A stretch of 51,432 bases of DNA from Microvirga sp. BSC39. GTDB taxonomy: Bacteria > Pseudomonadota > Alphaproteobacteria > Rhizobiales > Beijerinckiaceae. Each line of letters starts with the position of its first letter. Within the stretch, counting starts at the first letter, position 1. The translations under genes and the position numbers were made by a program. The notes under the pieces were generated by a model, which was given only the letters and a program-made list of their open reading frames with translations, did no database searches and had not been told where the DNA came from. Location of the stretch: positions 1 to 51,432 of the forward strand of contig NZ_JPUG01000049.1 of the NCBI RefSeq assembly GCF_000739015.1. Direction: 5' to 3'. Shown piece after piece: positions 1 to 8,702 of this stretch.

Positions 1-155
1 TAGCCCAAGTTTCCATGGGCTATTCCAAACTGAAGGTCACGTTCCCACGCTTTACTCACCCGTCTGCCACTCACCCCGAAGGATGCGTTCGACTTGCATG
101 TGTTAAGCCTGCCGCCAGCGTTCGTTCTGAGCCAGGATCAAACTCTCAAGTTGAA
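1..155 (-). rRNA. rrs: 16S ribosomal RNA, 5' end only (partial)
   Basis: The reverse strand holds the universal bacterial 16S start (the GAGTTTGATCCTGGCTCAG primer site at about 128-146), followed by the conserved GCTGGCGGCAGGCTTAACAC block and a first variable region of Rhizobiales type. The gene runs off the left edge, so only about 155 nt are present. The mature 5' end is estimated by analogy with E. coli and could be off by a few bases. The rrn operon is transcribed leftwards. Confidence 0.97.
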
Positions 156-331
156 GAATTTGATCTCGACTATAGTCACTACGCAAATTGACAGAGTACC
201 TCCATACTCCAGCGTTTCCACTGAAGCGGTGTACTCACCAAAGCATAGAACTGGTCGATGTATCTTACAGCAGCTCGTAAAAGCTGCCCGCAAGGACACC
301 GCCGCCTACGCTTCTCTTCCCCTCTCAACAA

Positions 332-343
332 TGTCAAAGAGCA
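332..343 (-). promoter_or_regulatory. boxA antitermination element of the rrn leader
   Basis: On the reverse strand the sequence is TGCTCTTTGACA, one base from the E. coli rrn boxA TGCTCTTTAACA. It sits about 180 nt before the 16S start, where NusB/NusE-dependent rRNA antitermination complexes load. The assignment rests on sequence match and position. Confidence 0.75.
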
Positions 344-458
344 TTTGTCTCACAAGAGACTGGAAAGAACCTCAAGCACCCCGGCTTCCCTTGCGGGAGA
401 TCCAGGACTTGAAGCTTTCCCGGCAACGATCCCGAAGAACCGCGCCGCCGATGAAGAT

Positions 459-487
459 GTTCTATCCGAACCCCTTCTTTAGGTCAA
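459..487 (-). promoter_or_regulatory. Candidate proximal rrn promoter (sigma-70)
   Basis: On the reverse strand: -35 TTGACC at 482-487, a 17-bp spacer and -10 TAGAAC at 459-464. It is upstream of boxA and about 300 nt from 16S, so it would give a leader containing boxA. An 8-bp inverted repeat (494-513) lies directly upstream of the -35. Confidence 0.6.
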
Positions 488-493
488 CACCTT

Positions 494-513
494 TTTCGAG
501 ATTTTTCTCGAAA
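494..513 (-). repeat. Inverted repeat upstream of the proximal rrn promoter
   Basis: Perfect 8-bp arms TTTCGAGA/TCTCGAAA (494-501 and 506-513) separated by TTTT. It ends 7 bp upstream of the -35 element at 482-487, a position suited to an activator site or a bent upstream element. It could also act as a weak hairpin in a transcript from the distal promoter. Confidence 0.5.
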
Positions 514-810
514 TCAGCAGCACCTATCACCATCACTCAGTATAAAGACAAGCTTCATCGTTCGCAGAGAGTGCATCCACCTCTGCGTTTACTTGCTCCG
601 GACCAATGACATCAATCCGAAACCTTCTCTTTTCCGTCAGAGGAGCCATGAAGAATCGCCATCTATTGGCGCTCATGGCTCTTGTCGCAGATCAGGATCT
701 TCTGAGATCGCCGATCAAGACCCTAACGAGCATCGAGATCCGAAGAACTCGGCAGCGTCGGTGTCCGTTGAGATTGAAGCTCGCCTGAACTGAATTCCGG
801 CGGGGCTGCG

Positions 811-839
811 GATATGTCGATTCCCGCCTTGTTTGTCAA
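811..839 (-). promoter_or_regulatory. Candidate distal rrn promoter (sigma-70)
   Basis: On the reverse strand: a perfect -35 TTGACA at 834-839, a 17-bp spacer and CATATC at 811-816 as -10. It lies between tRNA-Gly and 16S and points to the rrn operon. The -10 is imperfect, as is common in alphaproteobacterial rrn promoters. Confidence 0.5.
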
Positions 840-938
840 CACCCGACCATCGCGCTGTGCAGGGTTTTTCCTCCCGCTCGACAGCCAAGGTAAACAGAAG
901 CGCTCTTCCATGAGCTTCTGTCTTGATTGTAAGGAGAT

Positions 939-1013
939 TGGAGCGGGCGATGGGAATCGAACCCACGACATTCAGCTTGGGAAGCTGACGTTCTACCTCT
1001 GAACTACGCCCGC
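939..1013 (-). tRNA. tRNA-Gly (anticodon CCC)
   Basis: The reverse strand folds into a complete cloverleaf: acceptor GCGGGCG (1007-1013) pairs with CGCCCGC (943-949). The anticodon stem TCAGC/GCTGA closes the loop TTCCCAA, giving anticodon CCC. The T arm carries GGTTCGATTCC, and the CCA end is encoded (939-941). It is upstream of the rrn leader and downstream of dcd, in the same direction. Confidence 0.96.
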
Positions 1014-1068
1014 GCGCCCTTATTCATACCCGGCCTTTCGGCGATCCGGCAAGGGGCAGCTTACACGG

Positions 1069-2169
1069 TTACCGGAAGTGCTTCGACAGCTTAAGTCCTT
1101 GGGCTTGGTAGTTCGAGCCTGCGCCTGCGCCGTAGAGCACCTTCGGCCGCTCGGCCATCCGCTCGTAGACGAGGCGGCCGACGATCTGGCCATCCTCCAG
1201 GATGAAGGGCACGTCACGGGAGCGCACCTCGAGTACGGCCCGGGCCCCCTCCCCTCCAGCCTCCGCATGGCCGAAGCCCGGATCGAAGAAGCCGGCATAA
1301 TGGACGCGGAACTCGCCCACGAGGGGATCGAAGGGCACCATCTCGGCGGCATAGTCCGGCGGCACGTGCACCGCCTCCTTGGAGGCGAGAATATAGAACT
1401 GGCCCGGGTCCAGGATCAGGGTGCGGGAGGCATCCGCATAGAGAGGCTCCCAGAAATCGGCCACGCGGCAGGAGCCGGGCTTGTCCACATCGACGAGGCC
1501 CGTATGGCGCTTGGCGCGGTAGCCGATCAGGTTGTCGGTCCCGAAGCCGGCGAGATCCACGCTCACCGCTACCCCATCCTGAATGGACGGCTCGGCGGAG
1601 GTCACCACCCGCTCCAGCCTGTGGAGGGCCAGAAGCTCCGCATCGCTCAGGCGCACCTCACCCTTGCGCAGGCGCAGCTGGGACAGGCGCGTCCCCGTCC
1701 GGACCAGCACTGGAAAGGTGCGCGGCGAGATCTCGGCATAGAGGCGGCCACGATAGCCAGCTCCGATCGTATCGAACTCCTGGCTCTGATCGGTGATGAC
1801 GCGGGTGAACACGTCGATCCGGCCCGTGGAGCTCTTGGGGTTCGCCGCCGCCGAGAGATCCTGCGGCAAAGCCAGCTCCTCCTGCAGCTCCGCGATATAG
1901 ACGCTGCCGGTCTCCAGGATGGCGCCCCGGCTCAGGTCGATTTCATGGAAGCTCAGTTGGTCGAGGCGATCCTGGACTGTGTGATTGCGCCCCGGCAGGA
2001 AGCTGGCGCGGACACGATAGGCCCGGCGTCCCAGCCTGAGATCCAGGCTTGCCGGCTGGATCTGATCGGGCGCGAAGGGCGTCTCCGGTTTGATGGCTCC
2101 TGCTTCCGCAAGGCGCATGATGGCATCAGCCGATTGGATCCCGTCCTTCAACGCAACCATGTCCGTCAT
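1069..2169 (-). CDS. dcd: 2'-deoxycytidine 5'-triphosphate deaminase, long form
   Basis: Predicted to deaminate dCTP to dUTP, feeding dUMP and then thymidylate synthesis. The 366-residue product is about twice the length of E. coli Dcd and matches the long alphaproteobacterial form, which looks like two dUTPase/Dcd-type folds in one chain. The N-terminal half carries PASLDLRLG, the NPKSSTGRIDVFTRVITD segment and GYRGRLYAEISP. The C-terminal half repeats the pattern with KEAVHVPPDYAAEMVPFDP and GFFDPGFG. The ATG at 2169 has AGGG about 8 nt upstream; an in-frame ATG three codons later is an alternative. It is the first gene upstream of tRNA-Gly and may form a short operon with the CDP-alcohol phosphotransferase gene that ends 65 bp upstream. 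Confidence 0.9.
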   Translation of the reverse strand: MTDMVALKDGIQSADAIMRLAEAGAIKPETPFAPDQIQPASLDLRLGRRAYRVRASFLPGRNHTVQDRLDQLSFHEIDLSRGAILETGSVYIAELQEELALPQDLSAAANPKSSTGRIDVFTRVITDQSQEFDTIGAGYRGRLYAEISPRTFPVLVRTGTRLSQLRLRKGEVRLSDAELLALHRLERVVTSAEPSIQDGVAVSVDLAGFGTDNLIGYRAKRHTGLVDVDKPGSCRVADFWEPLYADASRTLILDPGQFYILASKEAVHVPPDYAAEMVPFDPLVGEFRVHYAGFFDPGFGHAEAGGEGARAVLEVRSRDVPFILEDGQIVGRLVYERMAERPKVLYGAGAGSNYQAQGLKLSKHFR

Positions 2170-2234
2170 CCGAAAGCCCTGCCGTCTCTAAATGTTGAGC
2201 CTGACAGTATCCTCTAAGGCTTGTTACGGAATTC

Positions 2235-2861
2235 TCAATCGCTTTCCTCCGGCCCATCGCGGAAGGCGTGCCAGGCCAGGGTGACACGGGCGAGCGCACT
2301 CATCACGGTCAACCCGGCGAAGGCATAGGCCAGGATGGGGAAATGCCCCGGGAGCAGGATCATGGCGGCGAAGAACAGGATCGTCTCCGTGCCTTCCATG
2401 AAACCGGCGGTGAAATAAATCGACTTGATGCCCCGGATATCGCTGCTCATCCCCCGCTTGGCGGCAACGGCCGCGAAGGCGAGGAAGCTCGCTCCATTGA
2501 CATAGAAAGAGAACAGGAGGACCGCCGCCGGCAGAGCGAAAGCGCCGGGGTCACGCAGGGCAAAGGCCAGAGGAATGGCCCCGTAGATGGCGAAATCGAG
2601 GACGATGTCGAGAAAGCCGCCCCGATCCGTGCGGCGGGTCGAGCGGGCGATGGCGCCGTCGAGACCGTCGAGGAGCCTGTTGAGCCCGAACAGGACAAGG
2701 GCGGCCACGTCGAACTGCAGGGCGATCATGAGAGCTGCGACCAGTCCCACCCCCAGCCCTGCCAGCGTCATGGCATCTGCGGAAACGCCGGCTTGTGCAA
2801 GTCCCTGCCCCAGCCGATCCAGCGGCGGATCGATCCTGCGCCGCATCCACCCGTCGAGCAT
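2235..2861 (-). CDS. CDP-alcohol phosphatidyltransferase family membrane protein
   Basis: An integral membrane enzyme of the family that transfers a phospho-alcohol from a CDP-alcohol, as in phospholipid head-group synthesis. The signature D-x2-DG-x2-AR-x8-G-x3-D-x3-D is present as DGLDGAIARSTRRTDRGGFL followed by DIVLD, so the metal-binding aspartates are intact. Hydrophobic segments follow through most of the 208 residues. I chose the ATG at 2861 because GGGGAGAA lies about 7 nt upstream; the longer ORF start would run into the divergent apaG. The substrate cannot be told from sequence: it is shorter than typical PgsA or Pcs. It shares an 88-bp divergent promoter region with apaG. Confidence 0.8.
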   Translation of the reverse strand: MLDGWMRRRIDPPLDRLGQGLAQAGVSADAMTLAGLGVGLVAALMIALQFDVAALVLFGLNRLLDGLDGAIARSTRRTDRGGFLDIVLDFAIYGAIPLAFALRDPGAFALPAAVLLFSFYVNGASFLAFAAVAAKRGMSSDIRGIKSIYFTAGFMEGTETILFFAAMILLPGHFPILAYAFAGLTVMSALARVTLAWHAFRDGPEESD

Positions 2862-2949
2862 GGCCGTTCTCCCCTGCCTCGATTGACGAGGTCCGAGGAC
2901 GGCCTTACCACGGGCGGGTCGAACTTCTCTACTGGGTGAAGGCAGGCTC

Positions 2950-3342
2950 ATGTACAAGGCTGTGACCCGCGGCATCTCTGTGACGGTAACGCCCCGCTAC
3001 ATGCCCGAAGAGTCCTCCCCCGACGACGGCCGCTACTTCTTTGCCTATACGGTGGAGATCATCAACACGGGCCTGGAACGGGTTCAGCTGCGCGCCCGCC
3101 ACTGGCGGATCACCGATGAGCACGGTCATGTGCAGGAAGTGCGCGGCGCAGGCGTGGTCGGCGAGGAGCCGGTGCTCGGGCCCGGCGAAAGCTTCAGCTA
3201 CACGAGCGGCTGCCCCCTGACCACGCCGAGCGGCACCATGCAGGGCACCTACCTGATGGAAACCGCGAGCGGCGAAACTTTCGATGCCGAAATCCCCGCC
3301 TTCTCACTCGATATCCCACGCGCCAGGCGCGTGCTGCACTGA
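2950..3342 (+). CDS. apaG: ApaG domain protein
   Basis: A 130-residue ApaG (DUF525) protein, a single immunoglobulin-like beta-sandwich. Visible family features are the N-terminal GISVTVTPRYMPEESSP, FAYTVEIINTG, RHWRITD and the C-terminal GTMQGTYLM...AEIPAFSLD. In enterobacteria apaG is linked to Co/Mg resistance and diadenosine tetraphosphate metabolism, but the biochemical role is not settled. The ATG has GAAGGCAGG just upstream. The stop codon is 8 bp before argE, and the argE ribosome binding site overlaps it, so the two are likely co-transcribed. Confidence 0.93.
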   Translation: MYKAVTRGISVTVTPRYMPEESSPDDGRYFFAYTVEIINTGLERVQLRARHWRITDEHGHVQEVRGAGVVGEEPVLGPGESFSYTSGCPLTTPSGTMQGTYLMETASGETFDAEIPAFSLDIPRARRVLH

Positions 3343-3350
3343 GGTTCCCG

Positions 3351-4523
3351 ATGTCATCTAAAGGCCAGCGGCTCACACCGCTCGAAATGTTGGCGAAGCT
3401 CGTGTCGTTCGACACGGTGAGCTCGAAGTCCAACCTGCCGCTCATCGACTTCGTTGAAAGCTACCTGCAGGGCTGGAACGTGCCTTATGTGCGGGTGCCG
3501 AACGAGGCTGGTGACAAGGCGGCCATCTATGCGACGGTCGGGCCGCAGGATCGCGGCGGGATCGTGCTCTCCGGCCACACGGACGTGGTACCCGTGACAG
3601 GGCAGGCCTGGATGTCGGATCCCTTCACGCTTCGGGTGGAGAACGGCCGCGCCTATGGGCGCGGCGCCGTGGATATGAAGGCTTTCGACGCACTCGCGCT
3701 CGCGCTGGTTCCGGAGTTCCAGGCCGCAAACCTCATGACGCCGATTCACATCCTCCTTTCCTACGATGAGGAGACAACCTGTCTCGGCGTCGTGGACGTG
3801 ATCCGACGCCTCGGACACGATTTGCCGCTGCCGAAGGCTGCGATTGTCGGAGAGCCCACAATGATGGAGGTGGTGGATGCGCATAAGAGCGTCGTCACCT
3901 TCAGCACGACGGTGCATGGCTTCGAGGCGCACTCGTCGAAACCCTACCTCGGCGCGAGCGCCGTGATGACGGCGGCCGAACTGATTGCGGAACTGAACCG
4001 CATCGGCGACGAGATGATGGAGCGCGGCGACACGAGCGGACGTTTCGACCCGCCTTATACAACCGTGCATGTGGGCACGATCTTGGGCGGCACGGCGCGC
4101 AACATTCTGTCGAAGTCCTGCAGCTTCCACTGGGAATTCCGTGGGTTGCCGAGCCTGGATCCGCAGGAGATCCCCGACCGTCTGGAGACGTTTGTGCAGG
4201 AGGTCGCTCTCAAACGCCTCAACCGCTTCGGCGCGTTCGGAAGGATCGAGACGAAACTCGAGGTGGCTGTGCCGGGTCTGGCGCCGGAACCGGGATCCTT
4301 CGCGGAAACCTTTGGCTTGAGGCTTGCCGGCAAGAACCAGACGCAGACCGTCCCCTTCGGCACGGAAGCCGGTCATTATCAGGCAGCGGGCATCCCCACG
4401 GTAGTCTGCGGCCCAGGCTCGATCGATCAGGCGCATCAGCCGGATGAATACATCACCCTGGACCAGTTGGAGGCGGGCGCAGCCTTCATGCGCCGGCTCG
4501 CCGCGACATGTGCGAGTTCTTGA
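3351..4523 (+). CDS. argE: Acetylornithine deacetylase (M20 family)
   Basis: Hydrolyses N-acetylornithine to ornithine in arginine synthesis. The 390-residue protein has the M20 di-zinc layout: GHTDVVPV (first metal histidine and aspartate), GRGAVDMK (bridging aspartate), DEETTCLG (catalytic glutamate pair), GEPT and a C-terminal FGTEAGHYQ histidine region. The dimerisation domain lies in the middle (about residues 180-295). GAGG is 7 nt before the ATG and overlaps the apaG stop. Nearby argD and argF support arginine biosynthesis, though they are in a separate leftward operon. Succinyl-diaminopimelate desuccinylase is the closest alternative; the sequence fits ArgE better. Confidence 0.93.
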   Translation: MSSKGQRLTPLEMLAKLVSFDTVSSKSNLPLIDFVESYLQGWNVPYVRVPNEAGDKAAIYATVGPQDRGGIVLSGHTDVVPVTGQAWMSDPFTLRVENGRAYGRGAVDMKAFDALALALVPEFQAANLMTPIHILLSYDEETTCLGVVDVIRRLGHDLPLPKAAIVGEPTMMEVVDAHKSVVTFSTTVHGFEAHSSKPYLGASAVMTAAELIAELNRIGDEMMERGDTSGRFDPPYTTVHVGTILGGTARNILSKSCSFHWEFRGLPSLDPQEIPDRLETFVQEVALKRLNRFGAFGRIETKLEVAVPGLAPEPGSFAETFGLRLAGKNQTQTVPFGTEAGHYQAAGIPTVVCGPGSIDQAHQPDEYITLDQLEAGAAFMRRLAATCASS

Positions 4524-4533
4524 TAATCAACAC

Positions 4534-4618
4534 GTCGTCATGCCCGCACTTGTTGCGGGCATCCACGTCTTAGCCCGCTCAAAAACGTCACGGCCGGGAC
4601 AAGCCCGGCCATGACGAC
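4534..4618. repeat. Intergenic palindromic repeat, GTCATG family (copy 1)
   Basis: The ends form a 9-bp inverted repeat, GTCGTCATG (4534-4542) and CATGACGAC (4610-4618). Inside are two hairpins: CCCGCacttgttGCGGG, and GGCCGGGacaaGCCCGGCC near the right end. It lies between the convergent ends of argE and hslO and could act as a bidirectional terminator. Its left half is nearly identical, in inverse orientation, to the right half of the copy at 39663-39763. Confidence 0.8.
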
Positions 4619-4653
4619 ATCTTGAGCAACCGAATTTATGTGAGACGCGGTGT

Positions 4654-5643
4654 CTACGCTTCCGACTTCGCGATCTCGGCTTCAACTTCCACCGGATCGA
4701 GATCGTAGAAGCGTGAGCAGAACTCGCAGGTTATGCCGATGCGGCCGTTATCGCCGACCATGTCGCGGCGGTCTTCCGGTGGGAAGCGGCGCATCATGCC
4801 CATGATGCGCTGATGCGAGCAGGTGCATTCCTCGTGCACCTGCTGGCCCTCGAACACGCGCACGCCGCGCTCGTGGAACAGGCGATAGAGAAGCGTCTCG
4901 CTGGAGACGGCCGGATCGATCAGCTCGTGATCCTCGACCGTGCCGATCAGCGACTTGGCCTCCATCCAGGCATCGTCTTCGGAAGGCACGCCGAGATCGT
5001 TCGACGGGTGTCCCTCCGGAACGTCGCCGGGATCGAGATCGGCCTGCCGGAGACGCTCGGAGGAGGATGGGAGGAACTGGATCATCAGCCCACCCGCGCG
5101 ATAGGTGTGGCGCCCATTCTCGAACTGCTCGGCCACGGCGAGGCGCACCTGGGTCGGGATCTGTTCCGACTGGCGGAAATACTGGTGCGCCGCCTCCTCG
5201 AAGCCCTGCCCTTCGAGAGCCACGAGGCCTTGGTAGCGGCTACGATCGGAGCCTTGATCGATGGTCATGGCAAGGTAGCCGGAGCCCAGGAGTTCGCCTG
5301 TTGTTATGGATGCTGAATCGAGAGCTTCGAGCCGGTCTTTGTCGAACCGGGCTGTGGCGCGCAAGCGGTCCGGCGCATTGAAGTCCACCACCACCATGTC
5401 GATGATGCCGTCGGTTTTGGTCTGCAGCTGGAAACGTCCCTCGAGCTTCAGGGACGCGCCGAGCATGACGGTGAGCGCCGCCGCCTCGCCGATGACGCGG
5501 GCCACCCGGTCGGGATAGCCGTGACGGGCCAGGATCGTGTCGATGGAAGGACCAAGGCGCACCACGCGCCCGCGCACATCGAGGGGCTCGACCGCGAAGG
5601 GGAGAACGACGTCGTCATGTCCTTCGAACGAAGCTGAACTCAT
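4654..5643 (-). CDS. hslO: Hsp33 redox-activated chaperone
   Basis: Cytoplasmic holdase switched on by oxidation. The 329-residue protein has an N-terminal substrate-binding domain and a C-terminal zinc switch with all four cysteines, as CTC...CEFC (CxC then CxxC, near [10 protein letters not shown] and [11 protein letters not shown]). I chose the ATG at 5643, giving [13 protein letters not shown], because it overlaps the argF stop as ATGA; the longer reading frame extends into argF. It is the last gene of argD-argF-hslO, so its translation is probably coupled to argF. Confidence 0.95.
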   Translation of the reverse strand: MSSASFEGHDDVVLPFAVEPLDVRGRVVRLGPSIDTILARHGYPDRVARVIGEAAALTVMLGASLKLEGRFQLQTKTDGIIDMVVVDFNAPDRLRATARFDKDRLEALDSASITTGELLGSGYLAMTIDQGSDRSRYQGLVALEGQGFEEAAHQYFRQSEQIPTQVRLAVAEQFENGRHTYRAGGLMIQFLPSSSERLRQADLDPGDVPEGHPSNDLGVPSEDDAWMEAKSLIGTVEDHELIDPAVSSETLLYRLFHERGVRVFEGQQVHEECTCSHQRIMGMMRRFPPEDRRDMVGDNGRIGITCEFCSRFYDLDPVEVEAEIAKSEA

Positions 5644-6566
5644 GCGCTTGCTGCTCCGAGGCACCAGGCCAGGATGCCTTTCTGTGCGTGAAGCCGGTTC
5701 TCGGCCTCGTCGAAAACTACGGATTGCGGACCGTCCATCACCTCGTCCGTCACCTCCTCGCCGCGGTGGGCGGGAAGGCAATGCATGAAGATGGCCTCCT
5801 TGTCGGCCACGCCCATGAGCCTGCCGTTGACCTGATAGGGCTTGAGCAGGTTCTGGCGGCGGAACTCGTCGTCGTCACCCATGGACACCCAGCAATCGGT
5901 GATGACCGCGTGGGCGCCCTCGGCGGCCTCGTAGGCATCGGTGGTCACGCTGATCTTGGCCCCTTCCTGTTTCGCCCAGGACAAAAGCTCCGGGCGGGGG
6001 GCAAGTTCCGGCGGGGACGCGATCTTCAGGGTGAAATCGAGACGCGCCGCGGCATGGACCCAGGAGGCGAGCACGTTGTTGGCGTCACCCGTCCAAGCCA
6101 CCGTCTTGCCCTCGATGGAGCCGCGATGCTCCTCGAAGGTCATGATGTCCGCCATGATCTGGCACGGATGCGTCATCTTGGTGAGGCCGTTGATGACCGG
6201 GATCGAGGCGTATTGGGCGAGCTCCGCCACCATGGCATGATCGAGGGTGCGGATCATGATGGCGTCCACGTAGCGGGACAGGACCCGGGCCGTGTCGGCG
6301 ATGCTCTCGCCACGGCCAAGCTGCATCTCCTTGCCGGTGAGCATCAGGGTCTCGCCGCCAAGCTCGCGCATGCCGACGTCGAAAGACACGCGGGTGCGGG
6401 TGGAGGGCTTGTCGAAGACCATCGCCAGGACCTTGCCCTCGAGCGGCCGCTCCTTGGCCTTCTCGCCACGGCGGCGCTTGGCCTTGAGGTCGGAACCAAT
6501 CTTCAACAGTCCCCTGATCTCTGATCCGGAAAAATCGCTCAGATCGAGGAAGTGGCGGGTCTTCAT
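5640..6566 (-). CDS. argF: Ornithine carbamoyltransferase
   Basis: Makes citrulline from ornithine and carbamoyl phosphate. The 308-residue protein shows the carbamoyl-phosphate motif STRTR (in [10 protein letters not shown]), the HPCQ motif ([11 protein letters not shown]), the ornithine-side [11 protein letters not shown] loop and the [10 protein letters not shown] motif with the catalytic cysteine. Length and motifs are complete. Both ends overlap neighbours by 4 bp (ATGA): with argD upstream and hslO downstream, which points to a single transcript with translational coupling. Confidence 0.97.
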   Translation of the reverse strand: MKTRHFLDLSDFSGSEIRGLLKIGSDLKAKRRRGEKAKERPLEGKVLAMVFDKPSTRTRVSFDVGMRELGGETLMLTGKEMQLGRGESIADTARVLSRYVDAIMIRTLDHAMVAELAQYASIPVINGLTKMTHPCQIMADIMTFEEHRGSIEGKTVAWTGDANNVLASWVHAAARLDFTLKIASPPELAPRPELLSWAKQEGAKISVTTDAYEAAEGAHAVITDCWVSMGDDDEFRRQNLLKPYQVNGRLMGVADKEAIFMHCLPAHRGEEVTDEVMDGPQSVVFDEAENRLHAQKGILAWCLGAASA

Positions 6567-7771
6567 TGGGCGGCTCCCCGCTGGACTGTGTTTTGCTGCG
6601 CAGCTTCAATGGCCGTGCAGGCGGCCTCAATGCGGTTGACGGCCTCGCCGATTTCCGCGTCGCTGATGATCAGCGGGGGCAGGATGCGGGCCACGTTGTC
6701 GCCGGCGCCGATCAGAAGCAGCTTCTGGGCACGGGCAGCGGCAACGAGTTCGGTGTTGGGCACCACGCTGCGCAAGCCCATCATCAGGCCGTGGCCGCGC
6801 ACGTCCGCGATGACGCCGGGATGGCGGTCCTTCACCTCGGCGAGGCGCTGCTTGAGCAGCAGACCCTTGCGCTCGACCTCCTTCAGGAAGCCGGGTGCCA
6901 GGATTACGTCGAGCACCGCGTTACCCACCGCCATGGCCAGCGGATTGCCCCCGAAGGTGGTGCCGTGGGTGCCGACCGTCATGCCCTTGGCAGCCTCTGC
7001 CGTGGCAAGGCACGCACCCATCGGGAAGCCGCCACCGATGCCTTTGGCGACCGACATGATGTTGGGGGTGACGCCCGTCCATTCATAGGCGAAGAGTTTG
7101 CCGGTCCGCCCGACTCCGGTCTGGATTTCATCGAAGATCAGCAGCAGACCCTGGCTGTCGCAGAGCTGGCGCAACTCGCGCAGAAAGGCATTGGAGACGG
7201 TCCGGATGCCGCCCTCGCCCTGGATCGGCTCGATCATCAGGGCTGCGGTCTCGGGACCGATAACGGCCTTGAGGGCATCGAGATCCTCGACCGGCACCTG
7301 ATCGAACCCGTCGACCTTGGGGCCGAAGCCTTCCAGATACTTCGCCTGGCCGCCGGCCGCGATTGTTGCCAGTGTCCGGCCGTGGAACGCACCTTCGAAC
7401 GTGACAATGCGGAAGCGCTCCGGATGACCGTTCACGGCATGGTACTTGCGGGCCATCTTGATGGCAGCCTCGTTGGCCTCGGCGCCGGAATTGGAGAAGA
7501 AGACCACGTCTGCGAAGGTATTATCGACCAAGCGCTTGGCCAGCCGCTCCCCTTCGGGGATCTGGAAGAGATTGGAGGTATGCCAGACCTTGGAGGCCTG
7601 CTCCGTCAGAGCCTGCACGAGGTGCGGATGGGCATGACCCAAGGCATTGACCGCGATGCCGGCCCCGAAATCCAAATATCGCTCGCCATCTCGGCCGAAG
7701 AGCCAGGGACCCTCCCCTTTCTCGAAGGAAAGCTCGGCGCGTGCATAGGTCGGCAGCAATGGCGATGTCAC
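6563..7771 (-). CDS. argD: Acetylornithine aminotransferase (PLP)
   Basis: Class III aminotransferase converting N-acetylglutamate semialdehyde to N-acetylornithine. Seen are the cofactor-pocket [23 protein letters not shown] and the PLP lysine in [12 protein letters not shown] start it at the GTG at 7771, giving [13 protein letters not shown], because GGAGGCGGAG lies just upstream; a TTG further out (7798) has no such site. The product is then 402 residues, normal for the family. It is the first gene of the argD-argF-hslO operon. A double role as succinyl-diaminopimelate aminotransferase is common in the family and possible here. Confidence 0.94.
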   Translation of the reverse strand: MTSPLLPTYARAELSFEKGEGPWLFGRDGERYLDFGAGIAVNALGHAHPHLVQALTEQASKVWHTSNLFQIPEGERLAKRLVDNTFADVVFFSNSGAEANEAAIKMARKYHAVNGHPERFRIVTFEGAFHGRTLATIAAGGQAKYLEGFGPKVDGFDQVPVEDLDALKAVIGPETAALMIEPIQGEGGIRTVSNAFLRELRQLCDSQGLLLIFDEIQTGVGRTGKLFAYEWTGVTPNIMSVAKGIGGGFPMGACLATAEAAKGMTVGTHGTTFGGNPLAMAVGNAVLDVILAPGFLKEVERKGLLLKQRLAEVKDRHPGVIADVRGHGLMMGLRSVVPNTELVAAARAQKLLLIGAGDNVARILPPLIISDAEIGEAVNRIEAACTAIEAAQQNTVQRGAAQ

Positions 7772-8145
7772 AGGTTGTCTCCGCCTCCAAGGACCCAAGG
7801 TCGCACCTGGGGCCGAAAAAGAAAGCGCCGCCCCAGCAGGGGCGGCACGGCTTGGAATTCTACCGAGGCGCGAGACCCTGTCAATTCAAGAGAAATGAAC
7901 TGACTCATCACAAGGAACTTTTCCCAAAGGTGAGTTCCTTGGGGAAAACGGCAGGGCTTGTTCGGGGACTCTTGCGCCGGAGTCCACCCATCCTGTAACT
8001 TCGGGTCAGTCGAGTACGGCATTCGTGCGGCGGCATTCACCCTCAGGAGCGATCCTCGCAACGCGGTCGGACATAAAAACCCTGTCCGCGAGGCATCCGG
8101 GATTCTGAGTGTTTGAAGGCCGCCCCCGATGGAGGCAGATTGAAA
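7772..8145. promoter_or_regulatory. Divergent argD/gcrA regulatory region with GANTC cluster
   Basis: This 374-bp stretch between divergent argD and gcrA holds no gene. It contains four GANTC sites (7902-7906, 7967-7971, 7980-7984, 8101-8105), the target of the CcrM methyltransferase whose methylation is read by GcrA. It also has a 9-bp perfect inverted repeat, CAAGGAACT/AGTTCCTTG (7911-7919 and 7933-7941), with a 13-bp spacer. The -10/-35 elements for either gene are not clear to me. Confidence 0.55.
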
Positions 8146-8685
8146 ATGATAGATGCGGGCGCAACTTGGACGGACGAGCGGGTCGAGCTTCTCAAGAAGC
8201 TCTGGACCGATGGTTTGAGCGCGAGCCAAATCGCCGCCGAGCTTGGCAACGTGACCCGCAACGCGGTTATCGGCAAGGTTCACCGCCTCGGCCTGTCCGG
8301 CCGGGCCAAGGATGCCAAGCCGGCTGGATCCGCCGCTGCGGCCCGCCCCCGCAAGGCGACCCGCGCGCCGAGCGCACCGGCTCCCCTGCCGCCTCAGCCG
8401 CATAACAACAATGTGGTCATTGCCCCGATCGCCCTCCAGCCCGTCACCCAGGAACCGAGCGTCTATGTCGAGGACGACCTTGCCGTTCCGGTCTCCGAGC
8501 GCGTGACCATCATGGACCTGCGCGAGTCCATGTGCCGCTGGCCCATGGGCGACCCGACCAAGCCCGAGTTCCGCTTCTGCGGCGCCCGCTCCATCACGGG
8601 CCTGCCCTATTGCACCCATCACGCCCGCATCGCCTATCAGCCGGTGGCCGACCGAAAGCGCGACCGCAAGCTCGCCCGCGCATAA
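8146..8685 (+). CDS. gcrA: GcrA cell-cycle transcriptional regulator
   Basis: Alphaproteobacterial regulator that binds sigma-70 RNA polymerase and acts at promoters with methylated GANTC sites. The N-terminus is a helix-turn-helix-like domain (WTDERVELLKKLW, SASQIAAELG, TRNAVIGKVHRLGL). A proline/alanine-rich linker follows, then the conserved C-terminal domain with CRWPMGDP, FRFCGA and YCTHHARIAYQP, which contacts sigma. I chose the ATG at 8146 (179 residues) because GGAGG is about 10 nt upstream and the product starts close to the domain; an upstream TTG at 8113 is less likely. The GANTC sites in its own promoter suggest methylation-dependent control. Confidence 0.95.
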   Translation: MIDAGATWTDERVELLKKLWTDGLSASQIAAELGNVTRNAVIGKVHRLGLSGRAKDAKPAGSAAAARPRKATRAPSAPAPLPPQPHNNNVVIAPIALQPVTQEPSVYVEDDLAVPVSERVTIMDLRESMCRWPMGDPTKPEFRFCGARSITGLPYCTHHARIAYQPVADRKRDRKLARA

Positions 8686-8702
8686 ACCTCATCGTTTTCA
8701 TA

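Larger units (their letters stand above)
156..938 (-). other. rrn promoter and leader region (no protein gene)
   Basis: This 780-base stretch lies between 16S and tRNA-Gly and carries no convincing coding sequence; the ORFs in it lack ribosome binding sites and recognisable products. It holds, in leftward order, a promoter at 811-839, a nested hairpin at 645-679 (arms 645-651/673-679 and 657-661/667-671), an inverted repeat at 494-513, a second promoter at 459-487 and a boxA at 332-343. That is the layout expected of a long rRNA leader with tandem promoters. Confidence 0.7.
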
